From NCBI GenBank assembly GCA_964020085.1, contig OZ026606.1, forward strand, positions 24,942,493 to 25,006,492: 64,000 nt of DNA, in the 5' to 3' direction. The position numbers and the translations under genes were made by a program. The stretch is from Micromussa lordhowensis (lineage: Eukaryota; Cnidaria; Anthozoa; Scleractinia; Lobophylliidae). Below, piece after piece: positions 32,259-42,507 of the stretch; within the stretch, counting starts at the first letter, position 1; each line of letters opens with the position of its first letter. Under the pieces are notes generated by a model, which saw only the letters and a program-made list of their open reading frames with translations, was not told the DNA's origin and searched no databases.

Positions 32259-33879
32259 TAATAATGGGAGATATCTTCATCGAGATAATTGCTGATGGTG
32301 TTCTGGTTTGCCATGTACTTGTACTGTTTCTCGTCTTTATTAACTGAAAGGTGGTGTTGATCTCTAGGTATCAGTTTCTTACCAGCATTCCTCTATTGCA
32401 TGATGTACAGCGCACCATGTTTTTTGATTCTGTGTTTCCTGTTATCCTGGTCCTGGTAGTAAAATGTAAGTCATTTTATTGCTTCACCAAGTGATTGTGT
32501 AAAGTATCTTGTGCCAATCTTTCTAACCTGGCTTCTTCCAAAAGTCTATATTTGCAATTTGATGTTTTCTTTACAGAGTGTAGTCTTTCAAAAGTCACTG
32601 GTTCAATTACAAGGTCAGAAATTTTGCAAACTCTTGACAATGCCACATATGTCAGACCTGCAACTCTTTCTGATGTCCTTAAGTCTATCCAACATGTTTT
32701 AAGAGTTACATCTTGTGACTTGTGGATAGTCATTGACCACGCAAGCCTTAATGGAAATTGCACTCTTTCTAAACTATTACCGAGTGAGTTGGAAGAACTT
32801 GTTACAGGGTAAATAGGTACACAATTTGGTGTGTCTTTACAAAAACTTGGCATATAATCATTGTCAAACTGTATAATTATAGCGATTGGTAGCATTGGGG
32901 AAGTGTAATTTTCTGAAAAAATTACGTCTTTAACGGTACCCATGGTGCCATTACAAAGTCCAGCTTCTGTCCAAAGATTACGTGTAAGCATAACTCTGGC
33001 TTGTTTTGGTTTGTTATATAAATTGTTGGTTCTAGTCCACTCATTTCTTCAGAACTCAAGGACTTTGCTTTAGGATTACTGTCGTGTGCATTAATGTGTA
33101 CAATTGTTTGTTGAAGGTCCTTTAGTCTTTCATAGTTATCTTTAGCTACTTTTTCATTACCAAAAAGACAATTTGACAGCAGAATTCTCAAAGTTGTTTA
33201 TATCAACTACATTTTGAGGTTGTCTTAATAAAAGCATATTGCAATCTTCCAAATTCGAATTGCCATCTCTGGCTCTTATTTGGAGAGCTCTAAATCGCTG
33301 TTATTCATCATCTGCACCTCTAGCTCTTTCATTTACTTCAAACTTAACTACTTTCTCAAACTTTTTATACATGCAGTATCCTTCTATTGCCAAGTCACTA
33401 TTTGGTCTGGTGTGATACAAAACCTGGTCTGTAATTGGAGGTAACTGAGCAACATCTCCCACTAAGATTATGGATATACCACCAAAAGGAACCGTAGAGT
33501 AACCAGTTGCTTGCTTACAACGCCTGTTGATCCAAGCAAACATCTTCTGACCAATAACTGAAAACTCATCAATAAAAATATATATAACAGCACCTAAATC
33601 ATGCTGCAGTTTTGCCAATGCTGAAGAGTTTAATGGTCCTTTTTTCCCCTTTGATGGGAAGCTGCCAACGGGAGTGCAAAGTATATCCTTTTATGTTAAA
33701 TGCTGCTATTCCAAAGTTTGCACACACTGCACTTGTTTAGGAGATTACTTACCGCTTGGATTACAAAGCTTTTGCCAGAACTTCCTAGGACAGTTATTAT
33801 CATTAATAGTTGTTCCTTGTTGTCAGAGATACAAGTGGTCTTGTACCATTTGATAAGCAACTACCGTAAAGTTCCGATA

Positions 33880-34050
33880 GTAACGACCCCCCGAAAGTAG
33901 CAACCCCCCGAAATTAACGTCAATTTTTTGTGGCTGCTAGTAAATCCCGAAAGTAGCGATCCCCCGAAAGTAGCGACCCCCCCGAAAGTAGCGACCCCTC
34001 CCGAAAGTAGTGATCACCGCCCCCCCCCCACTCCCAAAAGTAGCGAGACC
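33880..34050. repeat. Subterminal repeats of the pogo-like element
   Basis: CCCGAAAGTAGCGACC recurs about six times in direct order just inside the left inverted repeat, with a C11 run near 34020. Two or three GAAAGTAACGACCCC copies mirror it near the right end. Such arrays are usual transposase-binding sites. Confidence 0.7.
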
Positions 34051-34347
34051 AAGTTTTTTTAAATTGTATTCCGTATACCTTTAATTTGTCAATCAACAGT
34101 CAAAATTATAATGTACAATACCGTAATACGTTCACAATAAGGCACTTTAATTTGCAACAAGGGGAACAGTTCACTGATGTAGTGATGTAAGCACGTAAAC
34201 CAGTATAATTTCGTATTAACACTGAACAGGAACGTTTCTTCAAATTTATATTAAAAACTCTGTGTAGTTTTCGTCGATTATCATTAACATGAACGTCTTT
34301 GTTCCAATTAAATGACACTGAGATACAAAATTAAACGTAGCGGTGCA

Positions 34348-36060
34348 TCATGCAGTACAGCTTTCCTCATCTGAGTCAGTGAAGAACTCGATCTCCTCTA
34401 TATCAGCTGATTCACCCATGCGGTAGTCCGGTAAACCATCGATATTTATTTCACTGTCCCTGCTACCGGAAATGGGCAGTGAAATTCCACATTTCACAAA
34501 TGAGCGAATAACCGTGTCTTTCAGCCGGCGCGAGGTCTCTTGCCATGCCGTACCCACCCATTCCGTGAAAAGCACACGCCGATCACCAGCAGTCACTTTT
34601 CCCGTCATAAATTGCTCTGGATTTGTGGACAAGTGTTCCGTGGCTAGTCTGTCGACACTTTTCTTAAATTCCGCATTAAATGTAACATGGAGTGGTTGAA
34701 CCTTGTTCGTTGCGCCCAGAGGTACAAGCCCCAGTGTCGTCTTGCGCTCTCTCGTCAGAATGGTCTTTACCCTCTCTGTTGTTTGAGCTCTATGCGCATC
34801 ATAGATAAGAAGTCTATCGCGTGGTTGACCAAACATGTTTGGCTTCTTCCACATATTTCTGAGTCAAAAGACCATCATTTCTTCGTTGCACCACGCGTTC
34901 TCTTGGAACTTGACCACGACTCTCGGATCATACTGCCTCTTTTCTCTGTCTGGAATTCGTTGTCCTGTGCCCTTAAAGATCAGCAAGGGTTTGATGCGAG
35001 GCTCGCCATCGGCAAATATGGTCAATTGCACGGTACACTGACTCTTATCATGGCCTTCACCTGTCGTCCGGGTCCATACTGACTATTCTCCTCTTTCTGC
35101 ATAAGTAGCTCCCTTGGTGTTGAAGCAGAATTGCAGAGGTGTTTGATCCATATTAGCTATATCGCGTAATTCCCAGGGACCTACAATGCCCTCTTGGACA
35201 CCCTCCAGCTCAGTTGCTTTAACTGTTGCCGTTCTTCTGAGATATCTGTGAAATTGTCGAATAGATGTACGTAGTGTTTCAGACTGTTTCTGTGCAGCAT
35301 TTGTTGGGCGCCGCAAGCTGATATCATAGCGTGATTTAAAGCGATCAAAGCAGTGGTTTGACATTTTGAATTCCACTCCTGGATGCAGCTCTGCCATTAA
35401 CTGTTTGCATCGACTTCGGAACCACCATTCCTTAACCTTGACACCTTTCCCACGAAGTTCCTGGACTTCCTCAAATAATTTCTTCTCCATGTCAGGAAAA
35501 GCTGCATGCCGACCAGCTCCTGCCTTTTTCGATTTGTACTTTGAATTTCTAAGTTTATGTTCTTGGTTGATCCATGGATTATACGTGCTAGCTTTCACTT
35601 CGATCTTATAGCGAGCTTTGAACTCTCTAGCGGTCTTTGCCTTGTTTTTGTATTTCTTGTAGAGATCTATGAACTCTAGCTTTTGTTCCCTTGTCCATTG
35701 CTTTCTCTTGTCGGGGACTTGGATATCAGTACCTTTGCTGCTACTGTTCGTTGTTGTCTCAAGGGCCCTGAAGACTGCGCTAGTTGAACTTTGCTCATTT
35801 TCTGTGTCAAACTGAACTGGCCCGGTATCGTTGGAAGCCTCCATATCCTCCAACACTACTGATTCATCGTCGGTCTCAACACGACAGCCGGCAATGGCGG
35901 TATTGTTGCATTGGTTACAAATTCCAACCTTACTCATGGGCTTATATTCTGGCTCATCTTCAGGATTCTGAATTTCGGGAGCACACAAGACACAAACGGT
36001 TGTCTCACATCGTATGCATTGATATTTTGTTGCCCTTCCACATCGGCAAACGTTCTCCAT
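34348..36060 (-). pseudogene. pogo/Tigger-like transposase with two in-frame stops
   Basis: One frame runs from ATG 36060 to 34350 for 570 codons, broken by TAG at 35083-35085 and TGA at 34864-34866, with no frameshift. The N-terminus (1-60) has a Cys cluster, CRCGRATKYQCIRCETTVCVLC, and CNQC, a likely zinc-binding fold unusual for this family. HTH/CENP-B-like DNA-binding segments (about 118-275) follow, then the first catalytic Asp in ANMDQTPLQF, the second in LLIYDAHRAQTT, and an acidic C-tail. The third motif reads NKVQPLHVTF, where the family has Asp after PL. So the copy is inactive on two counts. The reading frame otherwise looks young. Confidence 0.85.
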
Positions 36061-36392
36061 ATTTTCACCTAGGAAAGACGAGAACTCAATGCCACGTAAT
36101 GTCTGTCATTTTAGCGGACGTCTCGGGAAAACTTTCTTAGGTTGAAAAGGTCACGTCTGTAGGTTGTGATTGGTAGATTTCGATGCATTCATTTGTCAAC
36201 ACAATTTTAGCGTAAGTCTCGGAAAATAGATAATAACCAACAGAAGGTAACTTTCATGGGTTCAAAAGGTCACGTCCAGAGGTTGTGATTGGTCGATTTC
36301 GATCCATTCATACCGTACTCAACAATATACATAGACAAGACCCTCGCATCAGCAATAGGAAAGTACACTGTTCAAGTGAAAATTGATTACCA

Positions 36393-36824
36393 ATGGCTGC
36401 TATTTACCGCCGATTATGCACAATTACTTCACGTATCAAGGGAGATCATTGCTATCGGCCTAATCCGCGAATTAACGTAGTGTGCAACTGCATTCCCGAG
36501 CCTTCTTACCCATATTCACAAAACGCCATAGTGGTGAAGATGAAAAACACAAACGGCGGCGAACAAGATGGCACTACAGTTGGACACATGCCTGATAGTC
36601 TAGCGGAGGTCCTGTACAAGCCATTGCTGGAAAAGGAAATCAAGATGACTTGCCGTGTATCTGGCCAAAGCAGGAGTGCGCCAGAAGGTGTATGGGTTCA
36701 AGGAGTAGGCATTGAGATTCCCTGCGTTTATGAAATTGGCGTCAAGAAAGGATTTAGAAGTCTAAGAAAAGAACTGAGAGACAAACTAATACAACTCGTC
36801 CCGACCACTGACAATTCAATCTAG
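36393..36824 (+). CDS. HIRAN-like small protein ORF carried by the pogo element
   Basis: 143 residues from ATG 36393 to TAG 36822, intact, divergently oriented to the transposase about 330 bp away and inside the same inverted repeats. Visible pattern: GDHCYRPNP, then EPSYPYSQNAIVVKM, then TVGHMPDSLAEVLYKPLLE, a β-strand region, then PEGVWVQGVGIEIPCVYEIG. The order Asn-Ala-Val-x-Val, GxxP and a downstream helix resembles the HIRAN domain, which binds DNA ends in HLTF/Rad5 helicases. I infer a DNA-binding or replication-linked helper, or a host gene captured by the element. The frame could also be fortuitous, but its length and domain-like pattern argue against that. Confidence 0.62.
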   Translation: MAAIYRRLCTITSRIKGDHCYRPNPRINVVCNCIPEPSYPYSQNAIVVKMKNTNGGEQDGTTVGHMPDSLAEVLYKPLLEKEIKMTCRVSGQSRSAPEGVWVQGVGIEIPCVYEIGVKKGFRSLRKELRDKLIQLVPTTDNSI

Positions 36825-37205
36825 GAAGATATCCGGAACCCACCCATGTCGCAGTTAAAACATGAAACTGGATAGACGAATTTTGTCTCTTTTGTTTATT
36901 GGTGTTGATATTGATTTACGGTATTTTATTACAGTATTGCTGTCGGTACATGTACGTATTTATCATTGTTACCTTCTTTTTATGAAACACAATCTATACA
37001 TGTGGAATGCAAACAAAATGTTGTTCTTTTTTCATTCTATGTTCGTTTAAATTTCGGGAAAAAAAACCCACGCCAGCTCTATTTGGAAACGATTTCTGTT
37101 CCCGAAAGTAACGACCCCCCTAAAGTTACGACCCCCAAAGGCTGCTAATTCCGAAAGTAACGAGGTCGCTACTATCGGAACTCTACGGTACTTGTGCATC
37201 ATTGA

Positions 37206-37766
37206 AGTGCCCATATCATCAAAATTTTTATTTTCCCATCTGATTCTACGTTTCATGCAATGAACTTCTGCGAAAATAAATTTCGATTTGGATAAAAAGC
37301 GATTTTTAATGAAGTTTTAAAAACCTGAAAATCCTATTTTCTTGCGGTCGACCCGTGCCGCTGATCATAGCATCGACATGTTCAGAATTGTGACGTAGAT
37401 TCAGGAACGTGTGAGTTCAGGCTTGACTTTTCTCACTTGTTTTACCTCTGTAAATTTAGCTTCGTAGTCCATGCAAAATTTTCCTTTCCAGCATTTTGTA
37501 TGAGCTACTAACTTACATTTACAGAGGTAAAACAAGCGAGATAAGTCAAGCCTGAAGTCACGTGTTCCTTAATCTACGTCACGACTCATTCAAAACGAAG
37601 GGAAGACTGGTGCGAATGGTGGACCAAAATGGCGGCAAATTTGAACGATTTTAAAACTTCTAAAAAAGATTGCATTTTATCGAAATCGAATTTTTCTTTC
37701 GCAGAAGTTCATTGGGTGATATATAGAATCAGATAAGAAAATAAAAAATTTGACGATATGGACACT
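37206..37766. mobile_element. 561-bp MITE with TTAA-type target duplication
   Basis: Ends AGTGCCCATATC and GATATGGACACT are inverted. The target is TTAA at 37767-37770 and TTGA (one change) at 37202-37205. Longer inverted similarity continues inward, including TTACCTCTGTAAAT and ATTTACAGAGGTAAAAC around the centre. Shares AGTG...CACT ends and target choice with the MITE at 4283-5108. Confidence 0.8.
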
Positions 37767-38326
37767 TTAAATTTCTTGATATCAACAGGATTGGGAGTTG
37801 GATCATTTTTCAGGGCGTTGCTATTCTTTTGCATATTAATCCAGCGAGGCACATCTCCAATTTCCTGATTGGTGTATTTTAACCGATCCTGTTCATAGGA
37901 ATCAGCTGAACAATCCATACGTTTGTTGCTTTCATTGCCACCTTTTAATTTTAAATCAGCAAGGATCATCCATTCTTCTCTTTCACTTGTATCAGATTCA
38001 ATAAAGTCATCGTTGCCTTCGAGGTGGCCAAAGATAATAATAGGTTCAAAATCTAACTTTACTAAAGGCCACTTTCCTTCCAACAAACTTCAGCAGCAAA
38101 ATATTTCAGAACCCAAGGACACTAGGAAACGCAAAACTGTACGTGGATCTAGATCATAGCTCTTGAAATGGATAAGAACGATAAAATCCTATCCGAATCA
38201 ACCCATAATTCATTCATATATAATGTAGGAGTATTTTGTGGCTATAGTGTGGTAACAGCTAGACATATTTTCAGTTCTGTTCAGTTATATTCATTTAGAT
38301 AAATACAAGATGAATAAATGAATGAA

Positions 38327-38330
<4 letters not shown>

Positions 38331-38359
<29 letters not shown>

Positions 38360-38988
38360 CTCTAGTGCGCACGCTATTCATTGGTCACGCGCGTGCCACG
38401 TCATTTTCAAGCGCGCGCACCGAGTCCAAAACTTAACAAAATATAGAGCTGATGACCTTTGCGTTAACTTGGTGTGCGAATATTTTTGTTGGAAGCTCGG
38501 TGACCCCCACTTTTTTTTCGGCAGATCACTTCCTTTTTTAACTCTCTACATTATACTAAAAAATCAAAAAAATCTGTGTGTGGGAAGTTGTAATTATTTG
38601 TCATATACTATTAAAAAAGGGTCGAATTGGTACATGGAGACAGCTGTGCGTGACTTAGAAGTTGTCTTTTTTAAGGCTAATTCTAGCAGATTTAATGACA
38701 TATGTAGCAAAGATCTATCAATTAGGCCTATATAAGCCGTGTTAAACACTCATAGCTTAGAGATGATTCTTCAACTTAAATATATGCCGATAGTAATGAA
38801 TCCGGCCAGAATCGCCTCGAATGACTGAGAATCGTAGAAATGCTATGGTCTGAGCTACGCTTTATCTTGAAAACGAGTTCGGTGACCCCCGATTTTTTTT
38901 ACGTTTTTTATCTAATCTTATCATTTTCTACCGTCAGTCAAAGTTTTAAAAAAATCTGTGTGTGGGAAGTTTTTGGGCGCGAACGTCC
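38331..38988. mobile_element. 658-bp MITE with TTAA target duplication
   Basis: Inverted ends GGACGTTCGCGCCCA and TGGGCGCGAACGTCC lie between TTAA copies at 38327-38330 and 38989-38992. Internal direct repeats CGGTGACCCCC (38498, 38880) and AAAATCTGTGTGTGGGAAGT (38569, 38951) show an inner duplication. Open frames within it are not genes. Confidence 0.82.
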
Positions 38989-39099
38989 TTAATAAATAAA
39001 TATTGGAAACAATGTTTACTTTCGCCTGTACTAAGCTATAAACCATGCATGGCTATTGTAAGTCCTTTCCAACAATTCTTCCCTGGCTGTTGGTTTCAA

Positions 39100-39490
39100 C
39101 TTACGTTGCTCGGCCACCCTCGGGGAAATGAGAGAGAGAGCTGCTTGATAGGGGTTGGTTTATTTTGAATTTTCTTTTTATCGCGTTAACGGCTTGGTGT
39201 TTCCATGGAATCACGTCAAGACAATCATGATAAACATGTGTTTGAATGTTTCTATCAGTCGTCCCTTTCTATTTCCGACTCTTATCTGTCAAGGCAGACT
39301 ACGTCTATTGAATTTTGGGTGGCCGTTTAATAGGGGTATAGACAATCGGAAAAACGTCATGGGGGCGACCATCAGGTGGGGCAGCTTAACAGAGGTGGCC
39401 GGTCAATAGGGGTTTTGTTTGCGGTATTTCACTGACAATGATTTCGGGACTTAAATAACTGGCCGCTTAATAGAGGTTCGACTGTCATTT
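39100..39490. mobile_element. Decayed Tigger-like MITE
   Basis: GGCCGCTTAATAGAGGTTCG near 39460 and related GGCCGTTTAATAGGGG and GGCCGGTCAATAGGGG copies at 39320 and 39398 look like terminal and subterminal repeats of a pogo/Tigger-type element. The other end is not clear. Confidence 0.4.
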
Positions 39491-39618
39491 TTTTTTATAC
39501 AAATGCAAATAAAGTTGTTATATATCATAAATAAGTTCCCTTTCGTTGGCACCACAAAGATATGTCTTGCCTCAATGGCCTCTTGGAAGAAAACTCCCGC
39601 GTCGAACTTCAGTTCAGT

Positions 39619-42279
39619 TCACGATGATTTGCTAATCATGTTGCTTGTACCGCCGACTGAAATGGCTGCGGCCCATACTTTAGAGCGCGATTTGTGAAAC
39701 GAGTACTGAGACACCTGAGATCTAACTGACTCCACGGTGTTCTGTTGTGGGTGGAACATAAGTATGTATACCTTTGGTCCAAACATACAACTCAGTAAAC
39801 CAAACGAGGTCACTAACGTTGTAGAACAAGCCACCAAAGTCACGTACCAGCTCTCGAAGTTGAACACCACCGGGTAATAAGCCAGTGATGACAATAAAAG
39901 TATGTACATAGAGAAGCCTATGTATTTTGTCTCGTTGAAGTTCTCTGGAATGCCCCTGGCTTTGAAGGCGTAGTACGTGCAGAGGAGAGCCACGGTTAAC
40001 GCATACGAGCAGACGGCGAGGAACAGTGAGTAGCCGGTGTCGGAGAGGAAAGGCTTGCACACTAGGAATATATACTCGTTTGGGCGGATAAGCTTTTCAC
40101 TTCTAGGAGGATCAAGAATCATCCACAGTGTTATTAAGGACAGTGGAACTGAATTCATGACGGCAATTAACATGGTTTGTCTTTGAATTGTTTTGAAACA
40201 TGGTGTAAACAGTATCGCTATTTTGTCTACTTGAAACACGCTTGTGATTCGCTTTGTCTTTAAGAAAAGCACTGTGACACAAAGAATGAGGGCAAAATAG
40301 CGCCAGAAGTACACGATGCAGCATGTAAAATGGCTGGGCTCCACCAATATAAGGACGGCCAAGGCAAAAAGAGCTGCGATGCCAAAAAGCAACAGGAAGC
40401 TCATTTCCCTGCTAGACGCCTTCACGATTGGAGTGTCGTAGAATTTGATGTAGGCTGCAGAGATAAGCAGCGTGACAAGAAAGCCGATAAAGGCCACCAC
40501 CGTGATACTTATTCCTGTAGTGCTGATCAGCATGATGTTGATGATCGGTAAATGTTCACAACTTGTGCGCTCTTCGTTTGCCTTCGTCCCTGGTTCGCAT
40601 TCTTTGCAACTACTTGATCCGACATCAGTGCTTATGGTCCCCTGGGGGCACTTGATGCATTCCCAACAGCACGGTGTCGTAAGTGACTTGACGGCTCCAG
40701 GGAAACACTCGGATGCACAGAAAGACACCGGAGCTGAAAGATTTTTGAGCAAAGAGTTCCAGCGTAAGGTGGACTTGTTTAACAGCAGTTTTGGCGAAGC
40801 TTCTTTGTCCCAACATCCCACCACAACCTTACCTCGACCCTTGGCTGCGGTTGATCCACGTTGAAAGTTGACGATGTCATACGAAGCCGACACGGGATCA
40901 CCAAAACTGTCAAATTGAACTATGCCAGTCAAACCGTGAAAGCTGACATTTCTGAGGAATTTCTGTACATCACTTCCCTTAACGAACGGTTGCACCGAAG
41001 GACAGCGATCTGTTGAGTTCTTGCCATGCGCAGCAGAACAGTTGTAAATTTCGTCCAGAGCGTGTGCAAAAGCGTATACGGCATCGATGAGGTAAGGGAT
41101 GAAAGAGCTTCGTATCTTGGTTATTGCATGAAATGACGTGAGATTTGCCTCGCAACCAGAATCGTTGGACTTGGTAACTGAACAGTTGAACTGTAACCTC
41201 CACAATTCTTCCCACCATACCATTCCTCTCTCGACGCTTTTTGCAGGCGTGATCCTCTTGAGGTGTTCCTCAAATGCGGCGGATGGGTAGTCATGTGGCT
41301 GTATACCCAAGGATCCATCCAATACGGTGTAACGCGAATCAAGAAACACTGCCTCTTCGGCAGTGAGTGCGTCACTTAGTATCAAAGTTTTTCCTTGAAG
41401 TTTCTCATCTGTTGCATCTTGGAAAAATGCCCTCCCATAACGACCAGAAAGCCAAACTATGATTACTCCAATACTAGGCTTCTTTTTAATCCTTGAAACT
41501 GTTTGCTTAATTTTCTCCTCATAGCCCAACCGTGGGATAAACTCAGAAAATGCAAGGCAGAAGCTCTTTCTATCGTACGACTCTTTCTCTAACGCCCAAA
41601 TGCCATTGCGTCCATAGGAATCATCTAGACCCACAGCTGCCACGTACGTCCAGTTGAAGTGTTCTATAATGTCTGCCATGACCTTGGCTTGCCAGTTGTC
41701 CGGTGGAACTGTCCTGAAGAAGTCTTTGTATAATTGCGAGCTCAACTCTACGCTTGTTGCAGTCGGACTTATGGCAGGAATGGTGGCGACCTGCAGTAGA
41801 CTTCCCACTAAAACAGCGCTGCCAGAGTTGTACGGTCCAACAAGCGCCGAGATGGGCTTGTAACCGGCCATTGTGGCATTACCCAGAGAAGAATCGTTGA
41901 ACGTGTTCAGGTGAGGCATGCACACTGGATCACTGTCTCGCACTAGATCGTAGGTGATTTCCATGGCCAATGCGATGCTTTCACAATAGTCTCGGATGTC
42001 GTAACCGATTGTAACGTTGGGAAGCATATTCGGATTCTGGTTCACACTTTCAATAGCAAAGATCATGGATTCAGCGTGTCCCAGTCCCATCGTGAAGAGT
42101 TCGCCACAGTGCTGACCATTTCCAGCGAAGTGAAGGTCAAACAGGCCTCCCAACATGACATCGCCATCTTTGTAAGCTCTTCTGTCGTGATTGCAGTGTG
42201 TGTAAGGCGTTCTGAGGAAGCACAGTATCCAGATGTACAACAACCTAGTGACCTGCCTTTTCCAAGCTGTCAGCCACAT
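39619..42279 (-). CDS. Class C GPCR, metabotropic glutamate receptor-like, intronless
   Basis: 886 residues from ATG 42279, chosen because it opens a signal peptide (LLYIWILCFL). Order: Venus-flytrap ligand domain (about 40-500), Cys-rich NCD3G domain (about 520-575, with TTPCCWECIKCPQGT), seven membrane helices (about 580-845), short Ser-rich tail. Amino-acid-binding positions of glutamate receptors appear kept: Ser in NSGSAVLV, Thr in PTATSVELS, Tyr in DDSYGRNG, Asp in LILSDALT. The 7TM part has KARGIPENFNETKYIGFSMY and GPKVYILMF, close to family signatures. It would signal from the plasma membrane to G proteins on binding an amino-acid-like ligand. The lysine that holds the distal carboxylate is not evident, so the ligand may not be glutamate. 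No stops or shifts. Confidence 0.92.
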   Translation of the reverse strand: MWLTAWKRQVTRLLYIWILCFLRTPYTHCNHDRRAYKDGDVMLGGLFDLHFAGNGQHCGELFTMGLGHAESMIFAIESVNQNPNMLPNVTIGYDIRDYCESIALAMEITYDLVRDSDPVCMPHLNTFNDSSLGNATMAGYKPISALVGPYNSGSAVLVGSLLQVATIPAISPTATSVELSSQLYKDFFRTVPPDNWQAKVMADIIEHFNWTYVAAVGLDDSYGRNGIWALEKESYDRKSFCLAFSEFIPRLGYEEKIKQTVSRIKKKPSIGVIIVWLSGRYGRAFFQDATDEKLQGKTLILSDALTAEEAVFLDSRYTVLDGSLGIQPHDYPSAAFEEHLKRITPAKSVERGMVWWEELWRLQFNCSVTKSNDSGCEANLTSFHAITKIRSSFIPYLIDAVYAFAHALDEIYNCSAAHGKNSTDRCPSVQPFVKGSDVQKFLRNVSFHGLTGIVQFDSFGDPVSASYDIVNFQRGSTAAKGRGKVVVGCWDKEASPKLLLNKSTLRWNSLLKNLSAPVSFCASECFPGAVKSLTTPCCWECIKCPQGTISTDVGSSSCKECEPGTKANEERTSCEHLPIINIMLISTTGISITVVAFIGFLVTLLISAAYIKFYDTPIVKASSREMSFLLLFGIAALFALAVLILVEPSHFTCCIVYFWRYFALILCVTVLFLKTKRITSVFQVDKIAILFTPCFKTIQRQTMLIAVMNSVPLSLITLWMILDPPRSEKLIRPNEYIFLVCKPFLSDTGYSLFLAVCSYALTVALLCTYYAFKARGIPENFNETKYIGFSMYILLLSSLAYYPVVFNFESWYVTLVACSTTLVTSFGLLSCMFGPKVYILMFHPQQNTVESVRSQVSQYSFHKSRSKVWAAAISVGGTSNMISKSS

Positions 42280-42507
42280 TGCATTCAGGGCTAGCAAAGG
42301 CTTTTTCTCTATAACAAAATCAGAATTACCAATCAAATCATCTCGTACTTCTAAGCTCGGCGTAAATCTAGTAAGTCAGCACTTGGAACCCGGTTAATAC
42401 TGACGAGCCAAAGAGACACAGAACTGTCCGTATCATCCGGTGCCCGTATTGAGCGGGTTCACAAAGTAAACATGTTGTTTTGACATAACTACTAACCTCA
42501 TATTTAC

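Larger units (their letters stand above)
33864..37188 (-). mobile_element. pogo/Tigger-like transposon, 3.3 kb, with TA target duplication
   Basis: Terminal inverted repeats CCGTAAAGTTCCGATAGTAA (left) and CCGTAGAGTTCCGATAGTAG (right, inverted) differ at two positions over 25 bp and are bordered by TA at 33862-33863 and 37189-37190. Subterminal GAAAGTAGCGACCCC-type repeats fill the left 150 bp, with fewer at the right end (37100-37165). Inside are a minus-strand transposase with two nonsense codons and a plus-strand HIRAN-like ORF. TA duplication and the CENP-B/DDE transposase place it in Tc1/mariner-pogo. Confidence 0.88.
32476..38110 (-). pseudogene. PIF1-type helicase pseudogene (Helitron-like), split by two insertions
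   Basis: On the minus strand: an upstream part (about 38086-37771) with EEWMILADLK and PTPNPVDIKKF; the Q-motif NDAQVVAYQMVQDHL, spread over 37771, 37191-37205 and 33861; Walker A ITVLGSSGKSFVI near 33760-33800; Walker B IFIDEFSVIGQKMF and VGDVAQLPPI (33618-33450); then the C-terminal GTMGTVKD and SMTIHKSQDVTL with a YVALSRV end (32991-32476). Stops and frameshifts occur between parts. A pogo element and a TTAA MITE entered 16 bp apart in the Q-motif region. PIF1-like helicases of this kind usually belong to Helitron elements, but no Rep domain is visible in the window, so it could be a solo helicase. Confidence 0.78.

Noticed and set aside
34687..35082. Plus-strand 131-codon frame
   Set aside because: Shadow of the pogo transposase on the minus strand, where the conserved motifs are.
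34860..35090. Selenocysteine or recoding at the TGA and TAG in the transposase
   Set aside because: No supporting structure was seen, two different stops are involved, and a catalytic residue is also lost; ordinary decay explains it.
40330..40864. Plus-strand frames within the receptor gene
   Set aside because: Antisense shadows of the class C receptor coding sequence.
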